A stretch of 64,000 nt of DNA from Corynebacterium occultum (GCF_009734425.1 NZ_CP046455.1:2046001-2110000); one strand, 5' to 3'; counted from the first letter of the stretch, positions 9,529 through 20,354 are shown. Numbers and translations: made by a program. Notes: a model not told the origin generated them from the letters alone.

Positions 9529-10557
9529 ATGGATTCGGCAGCGCTCTTCGCTCCCGTCAGGGAACCCTCGGCGGAGGCCCGGGGACAGTTCGCCCACTTC
9601 GCGGTTGCGGCCCCGGCAGGCCAGAACGGGCTGGGCCAGCTGAGCGAGCCGGGGGCCTGGTTGGCTGCGTGTCAGGAGGTTCATCCGCCGCGTCCGATCA
9701 CCCGGCCCCGGGTCCTCATCTTCGCTGGTGACCATGGCGTGAACGCCCAAGGGGTGGATACCCGACCGGAGGACACTTCCCGGCAGCTGGCGGAGCAGAT
9801 CACCTCGGGCCAGGCCCCACTGAACTCCCTGGCTGCTGGGGCGGGAGCCGGAGTCCGGCTGGTGGATGTCTCCCTGGCCCATGAAGCCTGGGGCCCGGAG
9901 CGGGTGGCCGAGGGTTCCGGCCGCATCGACATCGAGGATGGGTTGAGCCGGGAACAGTTGGAAAAGGCGCTTGAGGTGGGATCCAGGGTCGCCGATGAAG
10001 AGGTTGATTCCGGGGCTGAACTGCTGATTCCAGGCTCCCTGGGAATGGCTGCCGAGACGGTGGCTGCGGCGGTGGCCGGAGCCCTGACCCGCACCGAGCC
10101 GGTGGTGATGGTCGGGGCGGGCTATGGGATTTCGGAGGCCATGTGGAAGCAACGGGTCGGGGTGATCCGGGATGCGATGTTCCGGGTGCATTCCGATATT
10201 TCCCAGCCCCTGGAGGTGATGCGCAAGATCTCCTCCCCCGATATCGTCGCGCTGGCGGCCTTTTGCGCCCAGGCTGCGGTACGTCGCACCCCGGTGCTTA
10301 TCGACGGCCCCGTCCCCGCCCTGGCAGCGCTGCTCGCCGACCGCCTCGCACCCGGCGCCCGCGCCTGGTTCTACGCCGCCCAGGACAGTGGAAACCCGGT
10401 CGAGACGGTGGCGCTGCGGGATCTGGGACTTTCCCCCCTGTTGGACCTGGACTTCGACTTCGGGCCAGGCAGTGCTGCCCTGCTCGCGCTGCCGCTGCTG
10501 CAGACCGCCGGGCAGCTGGCACGGGAGGCGGCGGGCACCCAGCCCGAGCCGAACTAG
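9529..10557 (+). CDS. cobT: CobT-like protein (nicotinate-nucleotide:dimethylbenzimidazole phosphoribosyltransferase family), divergent active site
   Basis: A 342-residue protein with the CobT signature RVLIFAGDHGV near residue 60 and clear overall CobT layout; AGAAGGAG precedes the ATG. CobT makes alpha-ribazole phosphate for the lower ligand of cobalamin. The C-terminal region departs from the family: the usual segment with AEPGH reads DSGNPVE and the usual GEGTGA, which holds the catalytic glutamate of the enterobacterial enzyme, reads GPGSAA near residues 311-316. The mid-protein GIGNTT-type motif is also altered (GSLGMAAET). cobU and cobS, its usual partners, are not adjacent. It may be inactive, or use another substrate. 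Confidence 0.85.
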   Translation: MDSAALFAPVREPSAEARGQFAHFAVAAPAGQNGLGQLSEPGAWLAACQEVHPPRPITRPRVLIFAGDHGVNAQGVDTRPEDTSRQLAEQITSGQAPLNSLAAGAGAGVRLVDVSLAHEAWGPERVAEGSGRIDIEDGLSREQLEKALEVGSRVADEEVDSGAELLIPGSLGMAAETVAAAVAGALTRTEPVVMVGAGYGISEAMWKQRVGVIRDAMFRVHSDISQPLEVMRKISSPDIVALAAFCAQAAVRRTPVLIDGPVPALAALLADRLAPGARAWFYAAQDSGNPVETVALRDLGLSPLLDLDFDFGPGSAALLALPLLQTAGQLAREAAGTQPEPN

Positions 10558-10581
10558 TACGGGGCGTCGATAAGCGCCCGA

Positions 10582-10615
10582 AAAAGGCCCCTGACCAATG
10601 TGGTCAGGGGCCTTG
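10582..10615. terminator. Terminator between cobT and ilvE
   Basis: Perfect 14-bp stem AAGGCCCCTGACCA (10584-10597) with its complement and a 3-nt loop, lying between converging genes. A-rich on one side; suitable for either direction. Confidence 0.88.
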
Positions 10616-10629
10616 AGTCTTGCCGGCTA

Positions 10630-11733
10630 CTACTTAACCAGGGTGTGCATCCAGCCGTGGGTGTCAGCCACGACGCCACGCTGGATACCGGTGAGGGTCT
10701 CCCGCAGCTTCATGGTCACTTCACCCGGCTCATTACCGTTGACCTCGAAGTTCCCCTGGTTGGACAGCACCTTGCCCACCGGGGTGATCACCGCGGCGGT
10801 ACCACAGGCGAAGGCCTCGGACATGGCGCCGGTGGTGGCGTCCTCCTGCCACTCGGTGGTGGTGATGCGACGCTCCTCGGTGCTGTAACCCAGATCGCGG
10901 GCGACCTGCAGCAGCGAATCGCGGGTGATGCCCGGCAGCAGCGATCCGGAGAGTGCCGGGGTGAGCACCTTGGTCTGCTCCCCCTCCTCGTAGACGAAGA
11001 AGAGGTTCATGCCGCCCATTTCCTCGATGTACTTACGCTCGATGGCATCCAGCCAGACCACCTGGTCACAACCCATGTCGGCGGCCTGGGCCTGCGCCAA
11101 CAGGGAGGCGGCGTAGTTGCCGGCGAACTTGGCGTCACCGGTGCCACCCGGGGAAGCACGGACATAGTCCTCGCTGAGCCAGACACTGACCGGCTTGATG
11201 CCACCGGTGAAGTAGGCGCCGGAGGGTGATGCGATGACGATGAACTTATAGGCATCTGCCGGGCTGACCCCCAGGGAAACCTCGGTGGAGATCATGAAGG
11301 GGCGGATGTAGAGCGCCGCCTCTCCCCCGGCCTCCGGGACCCACTCCTGGTCGATGTCGACCAGCAGACGGATGGCCTCGACGAAGTCCTCCACCGGCAG
11401 CTCCGGCATGGCGATGCGGCGAGCGGAACGCTGCATCCGCTCCGCATTGGCGGTGGGGCGGAAGGTGGCGATGGAACCATCGGGCTGTCGGTAGGCCTTG
11501 ATGCCCTCAAAAATTGCCTGACCGTAGTGGAATACAGTGGTGGCCGGATCCATGGAGAGCGGGGCGTAGGGCTGTACCTGGGCGTTGTGCCAGCCAGCTT
11601 CCTCGGTCCAGTCAATCGTCACCATGTGGTCGGTGAAGTTCTTGCCAAACTGCGGGTTGGCCAGGATTTCCTTCAGGCGATCCGGTGACGTCGGGTTTTC
11701 GTTATTATGCACGGCGAAGTTGAGGGACGTCAT
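10630..11733 (-). CDS. ilvE: Branched-chain amino acid aminotransferase
   Basis: A 367-residue fold-type IV PLP aminotransferase. The start [14 protein letters not shown] at 11733 gives the length usual for corynebacterial IlvE; an upstream extension of 41 codons in frame overlaps the divergent pepA promoter and has no ribosome site. Family motifs include [12 protein letters not shown] near residue 75 and the region with the PLP lysine near RPFMIST to [21 protein letters not shown]. It catalyses the last step of valine, leucine and isoleucine synthesis. Divergent from pepA. Confidence 0.95.
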   Translation of the reverse strand: MTSLNFAVHNNENPTSPDRLKEILANPQFGKNFTDHMVTIDWTEEAGWHNAQVQPYAPLSMDPATTVFHYGQAIFEGIKAYRQPDGSIATFRPTANAERMQRSARRIAMPELPVEDFVEAIRLLVDIDQEWVPEAGGEAALYIRPFMISTEVSLGVSPADAYKFIVIASPSGAYFTGGIKPVSVWLSEDYVRASPGGTGDAKFAGNYAASLLAQAQAADMGCDQVVWLDAIERKYIEEMGGMNLFFVYEEGEQTKVLTPALSGSLLPGITRDSLLQVARDLGYSTEERRITTTEWQEDATTGAMSEAFACGTAAVITPVGKVLSNQGNFEVNGNEPGEVTMKLRETLTGIQRGVVADTHGWMHTLVK

Positions 11734-11858
11734 GACAGATAAGTTACACCTCGGGCAGGAGCTCCCGGCCATCAGTACCGAAAACCCGGAAATCACGGAT
11801 GTGGTTAAGCTGGCTGGTAATTCCCCGTAGTTCACCAACAAGTGGAGGTAATACACCG

Positions 11859-13364
11859 GTGAGTGAAAAGTTCGAACTTCCGTCCCGCAGCCCGATCCCT
11901 GAGCTGGAGCTGGCGAAAAAACTGCCGAAGAAGACCGAGGCTCTGCTGGTCCCGCTCTTCAAGGGTGAAGAAGGCCCGGAGCTGGCAGCCACCGGCCTCT
12001 TCAGCGATGAGGTGGAGATGGCCCTGCTGCGGCAGCTGATCGCGGTAGGCGCCACCGGCGCAGTCTGCGAGCTCACCCGGATCCCGGGGACCGCGGAAAG
12101 TGAGGTCGACTTCATCCTCGCCATCGGCCTGGGAGCTTCCGAGGACCTCGATGATGAGAAGCTGCGCCGGGCCGCCGGTGCCGCGGGCCGCTCCCTCAAG
12201 GGTCTGCAGTCCGTGGCCACCACGCTCGGAGCCTTCGGCCTGGCTGCTGCTGTAGAGGGTCTCGCCTTGGGTGCATACGCTTACCCCGGTATCCGCAGCG
12301 AGGAGCCGGAAGAGGCGAAGGAGCCCGTCAAGAAAATCACCTTCCTGGGCGATCCGAAGGTCGATAAGGATGAGTTCCACACCGCCCAGATCACCGCTGA
12401 AGCAGTCATTCTGGCCCGCGACCTGGTCAACACCCCCTCCTCCCATCTCTACCCGGAGTCCTACGCCGCCATCATCGCCGCCGAGGCGAAGCAGTATGGG
12501 GTCGATGTCGAGGTACTCGATGAGAAGGAACTGAAGAGGCAGGGCTTCGGCGGCATCCTCGCCGTGGGCCAGGGTTCTGACCGCGCCCCGCGCCTGGTGC
12601 AGCTGCGCTGGGCCCCGAAGAAGGCGAAGAAGTCGCTGGCCCTGGTGGGTAAGGGCATCACCTTCGACACCGGCGGCATCTCCCTGAAGCCGGCCTCCAA
12701 GATGGAGGACATGATCTCCGACATGGGTGGTTCCGCAGCTGTGGTCGCCACCATCCTGGCCGCGGCCCGCCTGAATCTGAACCTGAAGGTCACCGCCACG
12801 GTGCCCCTGGCTGAGAACATGCCCAGTGGTTCCGCCACCCGCCCGGGTGATGTGATCACCCATTATGGTGGGCTGACCTCGGAGATCATCAACACTGACG
12901 CGGAGGGCCGCATCGTGCTCGCGGATGCCCTGGCCCGGGCCAGCGAGGATGAGCCGGACTTCCTCATCGAGACCGCCACCCTGACCGGTGCCCAGATGGT
13001 CGCCCTGGGTGCCAAGACTTCCGGTGTCATGGGCTCCGATGAGTTCCGTGACCGAGTGGCCGAAACCGGCCGCCGGATCGGTGAACCCGCCTGGGCGATG
13101 CCCCTGCTCGAGGAGCAGGAGGAGGAGCTGAAGTCCCCGGTCGCCGATATCCGCAACTCCCATAACTCCCGCAATGCCGGCATGCTCTTCGCCGGCCTCT
13201 ACCTCTCCCGTTTCATCGGTGAGGACATTGAGTGGGCACATGTGGACATTGCCGGCCCCTCCTTCAACAACGGTGGGGTTTCCGGCTACACCCCGAAGCG
13301 TGCCACGGGCGTTCCGGTCCGCACCTTCCTCACCCTCCTGCAGGAACTGGCACAGGAGAAGTAA
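11859..13364 (+). CDS. pepA: Leucyl aminopeptidase (M17 family)
   Basis: A 501-residue cytosolic aminopeptidase from a GTG at 11859 preceded by GTGGAGG; a longer frame begins 60 nt upstream but lacks a ribosome site. The C-terminal catalytic domain has the M17 signature [14 protein letters not shown] (about residues 344-357) and the metal-binding segment [15 protein letters not shown] (about 264-278). It degrades peptides with two metal ions at the active site. The N-terminal macro-like domain is present and full length. Confidence 0.95.
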   Translation: MSEKFELPSRSPIPELELAKKLPKKTEALLVPLFKGEEGPELAATGLFSDEVEMALLRQLIAVGATGAVCELTRIPGTAESEVDFILAIGLGASEDLDDEKLRRAAGAAGRSLKGLQSVATTLGAFGLAAAVEGLALGAYAYPGIRSEEPEEAKEPVKKITFLGDPKVDKDEFHTAQITAEAVILARDLVNTPSSHLYPESYAAIIAAEAKQYGVDVEVLDEKELKRQGFGGILAVGQGSDRAPRLVQLRWAPKKAKKSLALVGKGITFDTGGISLKPASKMEDMISDMGGSAAVVATILAAARLNLNLKVTATVPLAENMPSGSATRPGDVITHYGGLTSEIINTDAEGRIVLADALARASEDEPDFLIETATLTGAQMVALGAKTSGVMGSDEFRDRVAETGRRIGEPAWAMPLLEEQEEELKSPVADIRNSHNSRNAGMLFAGLYLSRFIGEDIEWAHVDIAGPSFNNGGVSGYTPKRATGVPVRTFLTLLQELAQEK

Positions 13365-13388
13365 CCCCCCCTAACCCCTCAGGACGGG

Positions 13389-13781
13389 TTAATCCGGAAG
13401 CTCGCCGCGTTCGAATTTCGCGCGGCGGGCTTTTTGCTCCTCCCGCTTCCGCAGCAGACTTTCCCGCTCGATCCGGGCCCGCATCCGTTGGGGGTAGCCG
13501 GTGACCTCGATGTCGTAGACCGGGCAACCGAGCAGCTTGTCGACGGCGTCGATGCCCTTGGGTCCGCCGATTCTACGGCGGAGGAATTCCCCGCGCTCAT
13601 CGACCAGCACCACGGACATTTCATTGACCAGGGTCTCCGGTTCGATATATGCCTCAACAAAGGCCCGGCCCGCAGCCCAGTTTTTGAGAGCTTCACGATC
13701 CTCAGGCCGGATGGTCTCACCGGGGCCGCGAGGGGGACGCAAATTGGACTTGGCCTTCTTTCGGCCGAAAAGACTGAACAC
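13389..13781 (-). CDS. Conserved small protein of unknown function
   Basis: A 130-residue basic protein beginning MFSLFGRKKAK, with a central soluble segment (VNEMSVVLVDERGEFLRRRI) and a highly charged C-terminal helix (ARIERESLLRKREEQKARRAK). The pattern of a small conserved core with coherent codon usage suggests a real gene. It converges on pepA with only 24 nt between stops and diverges from the E2 gene. I recognise no domain or function. Confidence 0.75.
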   Translation of the reverse strand: MFSLFGRKKAKSNLRPPRGPGETIRPEDREALKNWAAGRAFVEAYIEPETLVNEMSVVLVDERGEFLRRRIGGPKGIDAVDKLLGCPVYDIEVTGYPQRMRARIERESLLRKREEQKARRAKFERGELPD

Positions 13782-13908
13782 GACTTACAATTGTAGAGAC
13801 TTACCGCACCTAACTGGGTACCTCCGGGTCACACGCGTTTGGGCGAAGCGGTACGCTCTTAGTTATTAGCATTCTTTTTACGACACGACTTTCGAGGAGT
13901 CTTTAATA

Positions 13909-16002
13909 ATGGCGTTCTCCGTAGAGATGCCCGAACTGGGCGAATCCGTCACCGAGGGCACAATCACTCAGTGGCTGAAGCAGGTCGGTGACACCGTCGA
14001 GGTTGATGAGGCACTGCTCGAGGTCTCCACCGACAAGGTCGACACCGAGATTCCCTCCCCGGTTGCGGGCACCATCATCGAGATCAAGGCTGAGGAAGAC
14101 GACACCGTCGATGTCGGCGCCGTGATCGCCATTATCGGTGAGGAGGGCGATTCCGCCGAGGCCGAGGCTGAAGAGCCGAAGCAGGAGGAACCCGAAGCTG
14201 AGGCTGAGGAGCCGAAGCAGGAGAAGCCCAAGGCTGAGAAGAAGCCTGCCGCTTCTTCCGCTGACGCCACCGATGTTGAGATGCCGGAGCTCGGCGAGTC
14301 CGTCACCGAGGGCACAATCACTCAGTGGCTGAAGCAGGTCGGTGACACCGTCGAGGCTGATGAGGCACTGCTCGAGGTCTCCACCGACAAGGTCGACACC
14401 GAGATCCCTTCCCCGGTTGCCGGCACCATCCTCGAAATCCTCGCGGAGGAAGACGACACCGTCGACGTCGGCGCCGTGATCGCCCGCATCGGCGACGGCT
14501 CGGCCGCTGCCGAGTCCGAGGAAGCCACTCCGGAAGAGGAGCGCGAGGTTCCCTCAGAGGAAGCCATCGAGGAAGCTGAGTCCAAGGACGAGAACGAGAC
14601 CGTCGATGAGGCAGCCAAGGAGGAGTCCGCTCCGGAAGCTTCCGGCGACGCCACCGATGTTGAGATGCCGGAGCTCGGCGAGTCCGTCACCGAGGGCACC
14701 ATCACCCAGTGGCTGAAGCAGGTCGGCGACACCGTCGAGGCTGATGAGGCGCTGCTCGAGGTCTCCACCGACAAGGTCGATACCGAGATCCCTTCCCCGG
14801 TTGCCGGCACCATCCTCGAAATCCTCGCTGAAGAAGACGACACCGTCGACGTCGGCGCCGTGATCGCCCGCATCGGCGACGGCTCCGCCCCGAAGAAGGA
14901 GGAGCCGAAGAAGGCAGAGCCCAAGAAGGAGGCTCCCAAGAAGGAGGCTCCCAAGGCTGAGGAGAAGAAGCCTGCTGCTCCCAAGGTCGAGAAGACCGAG
15001 GAGAAGAAGGCAGAGCCCAAGAAGGAGGCTCCCAAGGCTGAGGAGAAGAAGCCTGCGGCTTCCGCATCCGGCGATAACATCCCTTATGTGACCCCGCTGG
15101 TCCGCAAGCTGGCCGAGAAGCACGGCGTTGACCTCAACACCGTCACCGGCTCCGGCATCGGTGGCCGCATCCGCAAGCAGGATGTCCTGGCTGCCGCTGA
15201 GGGTGGCACCGAGGCTGCTGCGGCACCGAAGGGCGAGCGCGCCAACTGGTCCACCAAGTCTGTTGACCCGGAGAAGGCGGAGCTGATCGGCACCACCCAG
15301 AAGGTCAACCGCATCCGCCAGATCACCGCCGCCAAGATGGTTGAGTCCCTGCAGACCACCGCACAGCTGACCCATGTGCAGGAAGTCGACATGACCAACA
15401 TCTGGGACCTGCGCAAGGCTTCCAAGGCGAAGTTCATCGAGAAGCACGATGCCAACCTGACCTTCCTCGGGTTCATCGTCAAGGCCACCGCGGAGGCCCT
15501 GGTCTCCCACCCGAACGTCAACGCGTCCTACAACGCAGAGACCAAGGAGATGACCTACCACGAGGACGTCAACATCGGTATCGCCGTTGACACCCCGCAG
15601 GGTCTGCTGGTCCCGGTCATCAAGAAGGCCCAGGACAAGTCCCTGCCGGAGATCGCCAAGGAGATCGTCGACCTGGCGGAGCGTGCACGCAGCAAGAAGC
15701 TGCGTCCCGATGACCTCTCCGGTGGCACCTTCACGGTGACCAACATCGGTTCCGAGGGTGCCCTGCTGGACACCCCGGTCCTGACCCCGCCGCAGGCCGG
15801 CATCCTGGGCACCGCGGCCATCGAGAAGCGTCCGGTCGTCGTCTCCGAGAACGGCAATGACGCCATCGCCATCCGCCAGATGTGTTACCTGCCCTTCACC
15901 TACGACCACCAGGTCGTTGACGGTGCCGACGCGGGTCGCTTCATCACCACCATCAAGGACCGTCTGGAGACCGCCGACTTCGAGGCGGACCTGGACATCT
16001 AG
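13909..16002 (+). CDS. aceF: Dihydrolipoamide acyltransferase (E2) with three lipoyl domains
   Basis: A 697-residue E2. Three lipoyl domains carry [14 protein letters not shown] with the modified lysines at about K43, K161 and K289, joined by Ala/Pro/Glu/Lys-rich flexible linkers. A peripheral subunit-binding domain ([20 protein letters not shown]) begins near residue 388, and the C-terminal catalytic domain ends with DHQVVDG near residue 666, the active His and Asp. In C. glutamicum the single E2 of this architecture at the same locus (aceF, also annotated sucB) serves pyruvate and, in a mixed complex, oxoglutarate dehydrogenase. GAGGAG precedes the ATG. Domains 2 and 3 are almost identical at the DNA level. 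Confidence 0.94.
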   Translation: MAFSVEMPELGESVTEGTITQWLKQVGDTVEVDEALLEVSTDKVDTEIPSPVAGTIIEIKAEEDDTVDVGAVIAIIGEEGDSAEAEAEEPKQEEPEAEAEEPKQEKPKAEKKPAASSADATDVEMPELGESVTEGTITQWLKQVGDTVEADEALLEVSTDKVDTEIPSPVAGTILEILAEEDDTVDVGAVIARIGDGSAAAESEEATPEEEREVPSEEAIEEAESKDENETVDEAAKEESAPEASGDATDVEMPELGESVTEGTITQWLKQVGDTVEADEALLEVSTDKVDTEIPSPVAGTILEILAEEDDTVDVGAVIARIGDGSAPKKEEPKKAEPKKEAPKKEAPKAEEKKPAAPKVEKTEEKKAEPKKEAPKAEEKKPAASASGDNIPYVTPLVRKLAEKHGVDLNTVTGSGIGGRIRKQDVLAAAEGGTEAAAAPKGERANWSTKSVDPEKAELIGTTQKVNRIRQITAAKMVESLQTTAQLTHVQEVDMTNIWDLRKASKAKFIEKHDANLTFLGFIVKATAEALVSHPNVNASYNAETKEMTYHEDVNIGIAVDTPQGLLVPVIKKAQDKSLPEIAKEIVDLAERARSKKLRPDDLSGGTFTVTNIGSEGALLDTPVLTPPQAGILGTAAIEKRPVVVSENGNDAIAIRQMCYLPFTYDHQVVDGADAGRFITTIKDRLETADFEADLDI

Positions 16003-16045
16003 AAGCACCTTTGCGGCTGAGTGATTAAAGCAACACAGCCCACCG

Positions 16046-16095
16046 CCTGCCGCCCCCTCCCCCTATCCCGGGGAGGGGGCGGCAGCTTTGTTTTC
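16046..16095 (+). terminator. Terminator after aceF
   Basis: A 16-bp GC-rich stem, CTGCCGCCCCCTCCCC (16047-16062) with its complement ending at 16085, followed by CTTTGTTTTC. Separates the E2 gene from gcvP. Confidence 0.88.
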
Positions 16096-16269
16096 CCAGG
16101 TCAGCTGGAGGGAACATGCTGTCGTTGGCGGCCCGCGGGCACCCACACCCCAAACGGTTGAGAAAGGACCCGGCTTTGGTGACCCCAATCAGACATACGG
16201 GTGTTGATAAAGCCATATAATGACGGCGAAGAATGAATCATTCCCCTAACTAAGGAGATACTGAGCCGT

Positions 16270-19155
16270 ATGTCATTGACACCGGTCACCGATCCCGCTT
16301 CCTACCTGGCCCGCCACCTCGGGCCAGACAACACCGAGCAGCAGGCTTTGCTCAATGCACTCGGTTACTCTTCCCTGGATGCGCTGATCGATGCTGCCAT
16401 TCCGGCCGATATCCGCGCCAACCAGGTCTCCTCCATCGGAGAGCCGCTGAGCGAGGTTGAGGCGCAGGCCAAGCTGCGTTCCTACGCTTCGAAGAATGTC
16501 GTCCTGAAGTCCTTCTACGGCCAGGGCTACTCCGATACCCTCACTCCCCCGGTCATCCGCCGGGGCGTGGTTGAGGATGCCGGCTGGTACACCGCCTACA
16601 CCCCCTACCAGCCGGAGATCTCCCAGGGCCGACTGGAGGCCCTGCTCAACTTCCAGACCATGGTCAGCGAGCTCACCGGCCTGCCGGTGTCGAATGCCTC
16701 CCTGCTGGATGAGGCCTCCGCCGTCGCCGAAGCCGTGGGCCTGATGTCCCGCGCCCAGAAGAAGGGCCGTCGGGTCATCCTGGATGCCCGCCTGCACCCC
16801 CAGGTTCTGGGTGTCGCCGCTGAGCGTGCCCGCGCCATCGACCTCGAGGTCGAGATCACCGAACTCAGTGATGATCTGGTGGGCGAGGATCTGGTGGGCG
16901 TGGTCATCGCCTACCCCGGTACCGAGGGTGATATCAGTGATCCCCGCGCCATCATCGAGGGCATCCACTCCCGTGGTGGGTTGGCCACCATGGTCACCGA
17001 TCCGCTTTCCCTCCTGCTGCTGACCTCCCCGGGTGAACTGGGCGCGGATATCGCGGTCGGTTCCTCCCAGCGTTTCGGTGTGCCGATGTTCTTCGGTGGC
17101 CCCCACGCCGCCTACATGGCTGTGGCTGACAAGCTCAAGCGCCAGATGCCGGGACGCCTGGTCGGTGTCTCCGTCGACGCCGAAGGCTACCCCGCCTACC
17201 GTCTCGCCCTGCAGACCCGGGAGCAGCACATCCGTCGTGAGCGTGCCACCTCCAATATCTGTACTGCCCAGGCACTGCTGGCGGTCACCGCCTCCATGTA
17301 CGCGGTGTACCACGGCCCGCAGGGACTGAAGAACATCGCCGAGCGTATCCACGGCCTGGCCGTGGACTTCGCCGCCACCGTGTCGGGTGTCGAGGGTGTG
17401 GAGCTGTCCAACCGGACTTTCTTCGACACCGTCACCGTGAAGACCGCAGGCCGGGCCCAGGAGATCACCGACGCCCTGGCTGAGGCCGGTTACCTGGTGC
17501 GCCCCGTGGATGCCGACAAGGTCTCCGTCTCCTTCGGAGAGTCCGCCACCTCCGGGGACGTCGAGCAGCTGGCCGCCGCTTTCGGTGCCACCTCGGTCGT
17601 CGAGGGTGACGCCGCTACCGCCATCCCCGACACCCTGGTGCGCGCGGAGCTGCCGCTGACCCACCCGATCTTCAACCAGATCCACTCCGAGACCCAGATG
17701 ATGCGCTACCTGCGCACCCTGGCGGACAAGGACCTGGCCCTGGACCGCACCATGATCCCCCTGGGTTCCTGCACCATGAAGCTGAACCCGACCGCCGGTA
17801 TGGAGTCCATCACCTGGCCGGAGTTCGCCAATATCCACCCCTACGCCCCGGATTCCCAGACCGCCGGTTGGCGCGAGCTGATCCACGAGCTGGAGGACTG
17901 GCTGGCCACCCTGACCGGTTATGCCAAGGTGTCGGTGCAGCCCAACGCCGGTTCCCAGGGTGAGCTGGCCGGTCTGCTGGCCATCCGCCGTTACCATGTC
18001 GCCAACGGTGACACCGAGCGTGACATCTGCCTGGTTCCGGCTTCCGCCCACGGCACCAACGCCGCCTCCGCCACCCTGGCCAACCTGCGCGTCGTCGTGG
18101 TGGCCACCGCCGAGGACGGCTCCATCAACCTCGATGATCTGGATGCCAAACTGGAGCAACATGGTGAGCGCGTCGCCGCCATCATGATCACCTACCCCTC
18201 CACCCACGGCGTTTTCGAGGACACCGTCCGCACCGTGTGCGAGAAGGTACATGCCGCCGGTGGCCAGGTCTACATTGACGGTGCGAACATGAACGCCCTG
18301 ACCGGTCTGGCACAGCCGGGCCAGTTCGGTGGGGATGTCTCCCACCTGAACCTGCACAAGACCTTCACCATCCCGCACGGTGGCGGTGGCCCGGGTGTCG
18401 GCCCGGTCGCAGTTGCCGAGCACCTGATCCCCTTCCTGCCGACCGACCCCAACGAGGCTGTCCCCGAGGATGCCGCACCGGGTGACCGTGGTGTGCCGAT
18501 CACCGCCACCAACTACGGTTCCGCCGGCGTGCTGCCGATCTCCTGGTCCTATATCGCGATGACCGGTACCGAGGGCCTGGCCTCCGCCACCGCCCACGCC
18601 ATCCTCACCGCGAACTACCTGGCCAAGGAGCTCAAGGATTCCTTCCCGATCCTCTACACCGGCGCCAATGACCTGGTCGCCCATGAGTGCATTCTGGATC
18701 TGCGTGCCCTGACCGACGCTTCCGGGGTGTCCGCCGCGGACGTCGCAAAGCGTCTGGTGGACTTTGGTTTCCATGCCCCGACCCTGGCTTTCCCGGTGGC
18801 CGGCACCCTTATGGTGGAGCCCACCGAGTCTGAGGATCTGGCTGAGCTGGACCGTTTCATTGAGGCCATGCGCACCATCCGGGCCGAGATCCAGGAGATC
18901 ATCGACGGCAAGGTCGAGTATGAGGATTCCGTGATCCGTCACGCCCCCTACACCTCCTTCTCCGTCACCCGCGATGAGTGGGAGTACAAGTTCTCCCGAC
19001 AGCAGGCCGCCTTCCCGGTTGCCGAGCTGCGCAAGAACAAGTACTTCCCGCCGGTGCGCCGCCTGGATGAGGCCTACGGCGACCGCAACCTGGTCTGCTC
19101 CTGCCCGCCGCCGGAGGCTTTCGACTACAGCGACGAAGACGACACCGAAAACTAG
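16270..19155 (+). CDS. gcvP: Glycine dehydrogenase (decarboxylating), P protein
   Basis: A 961-residue single-chain P protein, the length of the fused two-domain form. The PLP lysine is in HLNLHKTFTIPHGGGGPG, Lys at about residue 697. It decarboxylates glycine and transfers the aminomethyl group to the lipoyl arm of GcvH. It begins the cluster gcvP-gcvT-gcvH; gcvT follows after 15 nt. AAGGAG lies upstream of the ATG. A large open frame on the opposite strand is a codon-bias shadow. Confidence 0.97.
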   Translation: MSLTPVTDPASYLARHLGPDNTEQQALLNALGYSSLDALIDAAIPADIRANQVSSIGEPLSEVEAQAKLRSYASKNVVLKSFYGQGYSDTLTPPVIRRGVVEDAGWYTAYTPYQPEISQGRLEALLNFQTMVSELTGLPVSNASLLDEASAVAEAVGLMSRAQKKGRRVILDARLHPQVLGVAAERARAIDLEVEITELSDDLVGEDLVGVVIAYPGTEGDISDPRAIIEGIHSRGGLATMVTDPLSLLLLTSPGELGADIAVGSSQRFGVPMFFGGPHAAYMAVADKLKRQMPGRLVGVSVDAEGYPAYRLALQTREQHIRRERATSNICTAQALLAVTASMYAVYHGPQGLKNIAERIHGLAVDFAATVSGVEGVELSNRTFFDTVTVKTAGRAQEITDALAEAGYLVRPVDADKVSVSFGESATSGDVEQLAAAFGATSVVEGDAATAIPDTLVRAELPLTHPIFNQIHSETQMMRYLRTLADKDLALDRTMIPLGSCTMKLNPTAGMESITWPEFANIHPYAPDSQTAGWRELIHELEDWLATLTGYAKVSVQPNAGSQGELAGLLAIRRYHVANGDTERDICLVPASAHGTNAASATLANLRVVVVATAEDGSINLDDLDAKLEQHGERVAAIMITYPSTHGVFEDTVRTVCEKVHAAGGQVYIDGANMNALTGLAQPGQFGGDVSHLNLHKTFTIPHGGGGPGVGPVAVAEHLIPFLPTDPNEAVPEDAAPGDRGVPITATNYGSAGVLPISWSYIAMTGTEGLASATAHAILTANYLAKELKDSFPILYTGANDLVAHECILDLRALTDASGVSAADVAKRLVDFGFHAPTLAFPVAGTLMVEPTESEDLAELDRFIEAMRTIRAEIQEIIDGKVEYEDSVIRHAPYTSFSVTRDEWEYKFSRQQAAFPVAELRKNKYFPPVRRLDEAYGDRNLVCSCPPPEAFDYSDEDDTEN

Positions 19156-19170
19156 GAAGGTTTCAGACCC

Positions 19171-20283
19171 ATGACTGAGCACACCCTGCGCGAATCCCCG
19201 CTCCACGCCGAACATGAGAACCTCGGCGCCAGCTTCACCGCTTTCGGCCCCTGGAACATGCCCCTGAAGTATGATTCCGAGCTCGCCGAGCACAAGGCCG
19301 TTCGGGAGGCCGCCGGCCTCTTCGATCTCTCCCACATGGGTGAGGTCCGGGTGACCGGCCCGGAGGCGGGTGCCTTCCTGGACCACGCCCTGATCTCCCA
19401 GCTCTCCAGCATTGCGATCGGGCGCGCCAAGTACTCCATGATCGTCAATGAACAGGGCGGCATCATCGATGACCTGATCACCTACCGCCTGGGTGAGAAT
19501 GAGTTCCTCGTGGTTCCCAACGCCGGAAACACCACCGCCGTGGTCGCCGCGCTGCAGGAACGTGCCGAGGGCTTCGACGTGGTCGTCGGCGACGAGTCCC
19601 TGGTCACCGCATTGATCGCGGTCCAGGGCCCGAAGTCCCTGGAGATCCTGCTCTCCCTCACCGCTGAGGAGGATGTCGAGGACGTCCGCGAGGCCAAGTA
19701 CTACTCTGCGGTCCAGGCCAACATCGCCGGGGTGGACATGCTGGTCGCGCGCACCGGTTACACCGGCGAAGATGGCTTCGAGCTCTACATCTCCAACACC
19801 GAGGCCCCTGCCCTGTGGAATAAGCTTCTCGACGCCGGTGCCGGCCAGGGTCTGCTGCCCTGTGGCCTGGCCGCCCGGGATTCGCTACGTCTGGAGGCCG
19901 GCATGCCGCTCTACGGCAATGAGCTCTCCCTCGACCTGACCCCCAAGGATGCTGGTCTGGGGGTGCTGATCGGCAAGAAGAAGGAGAGCTTCTTCGGCAA
20001 GGAGGCACTGGATGCCCAGGCCGAGCCGGCCCGGGTGCTGGTCGGCCTGAGCAGCGAGGGACGTCGTGCCGCACGCTCCGGCGCCCAGCTTTTCGACGCC
20101 GCAGGCACCGAGGTCGGCCAGATCACCTCCGGCCAGCCTTCCCCCACTCTGGGGTACCCGGTGGCACTGGCCTATGTGGACCGGGAGTTCGGCGAGACGG
20201 GCACCGCCCTGGAAGCTGATATCCGCGGTAAGCGCTACCCCTTTACCGTGGTGGACACCCCCTTCTACAAGCGGGCCCAATAG
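19171..20283 (+). CDS. gcvT: Aminomethyltransferase, T protein
   Basis: A 370-residue T protein, starting MTEHTLRESPLH with GGAAGG upstream. GcvT features include GLFDLSHMGEVRVTG near residue 50, YSMIVNEQGGIIDDL near 90, RTGYTGEDGFELY near 195 and GLAARDSLRLEAGM near 230. It releases ammonia and makes 5,10-methylene-tetrahydrofolate from the aminomethyl group carried by GcvH. Full length, no lesions. Confidence 0.96.
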   Translation: MTEHTLRESPLHAEHENLGASFTAFGPWNMPLKYDSELAEHKAVREAAGLFDLSHMGEVRVTGPEAGAFLDHALISQLSSIAIGRAKYSMIVNEQGGIIDDLITYRLGENEFLVVPNAGNTTAVVAALQERAEGFDVVVGDESLVTALIAVQGPKSLEILLSLTAEEDVEDVREAKYYSAVQANIAGVDMLVARTGYTGEDGFELYISNTEAPALWNKLLDAGAGQGLLPCGLAARDSLRLEAGMPLYGNELSLDLTPKDAGLGVLIGKKKESFFGKEALDAQAEPARVLVGLSSEGRRAARSGAQLFDAAGTEVGQITSGQPSPTLGYPVALAYVDREFGETGTALEADIRGKRYPFTVVDTPFYKRAQ

Positions 20284-20354
20284 GCCACTGCGCTGAAGCT
20301 TCCGCGCTAAACTCATTCATCGACGACAATCCCTGATCAGGAAGGCTTAAAGCC

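Noticed and set aside
11799..11858. Upstream extension of pepA by 20 codons
   Set aside because: Overlaps the divergent ilvE-pepA promoter, no ribosome site; GTG at 11859 has GTGGAGG and gives the family length.
16086..16269. Glycine riboswitch before gcvP
   Set aside because: I looked for the paired aptamer cores typical of glycine riboswitches; none of the conserved stretches is visible, and the region is short.
16273..19386. 1037-residue open frame on the minus strand
   Set aside because: Exactly antisense to gcvP; the composition (Gly, Val, Gln, His-rich, no hydrophobic core pattern) is what high-GC codon bias produces opposite a real gene.
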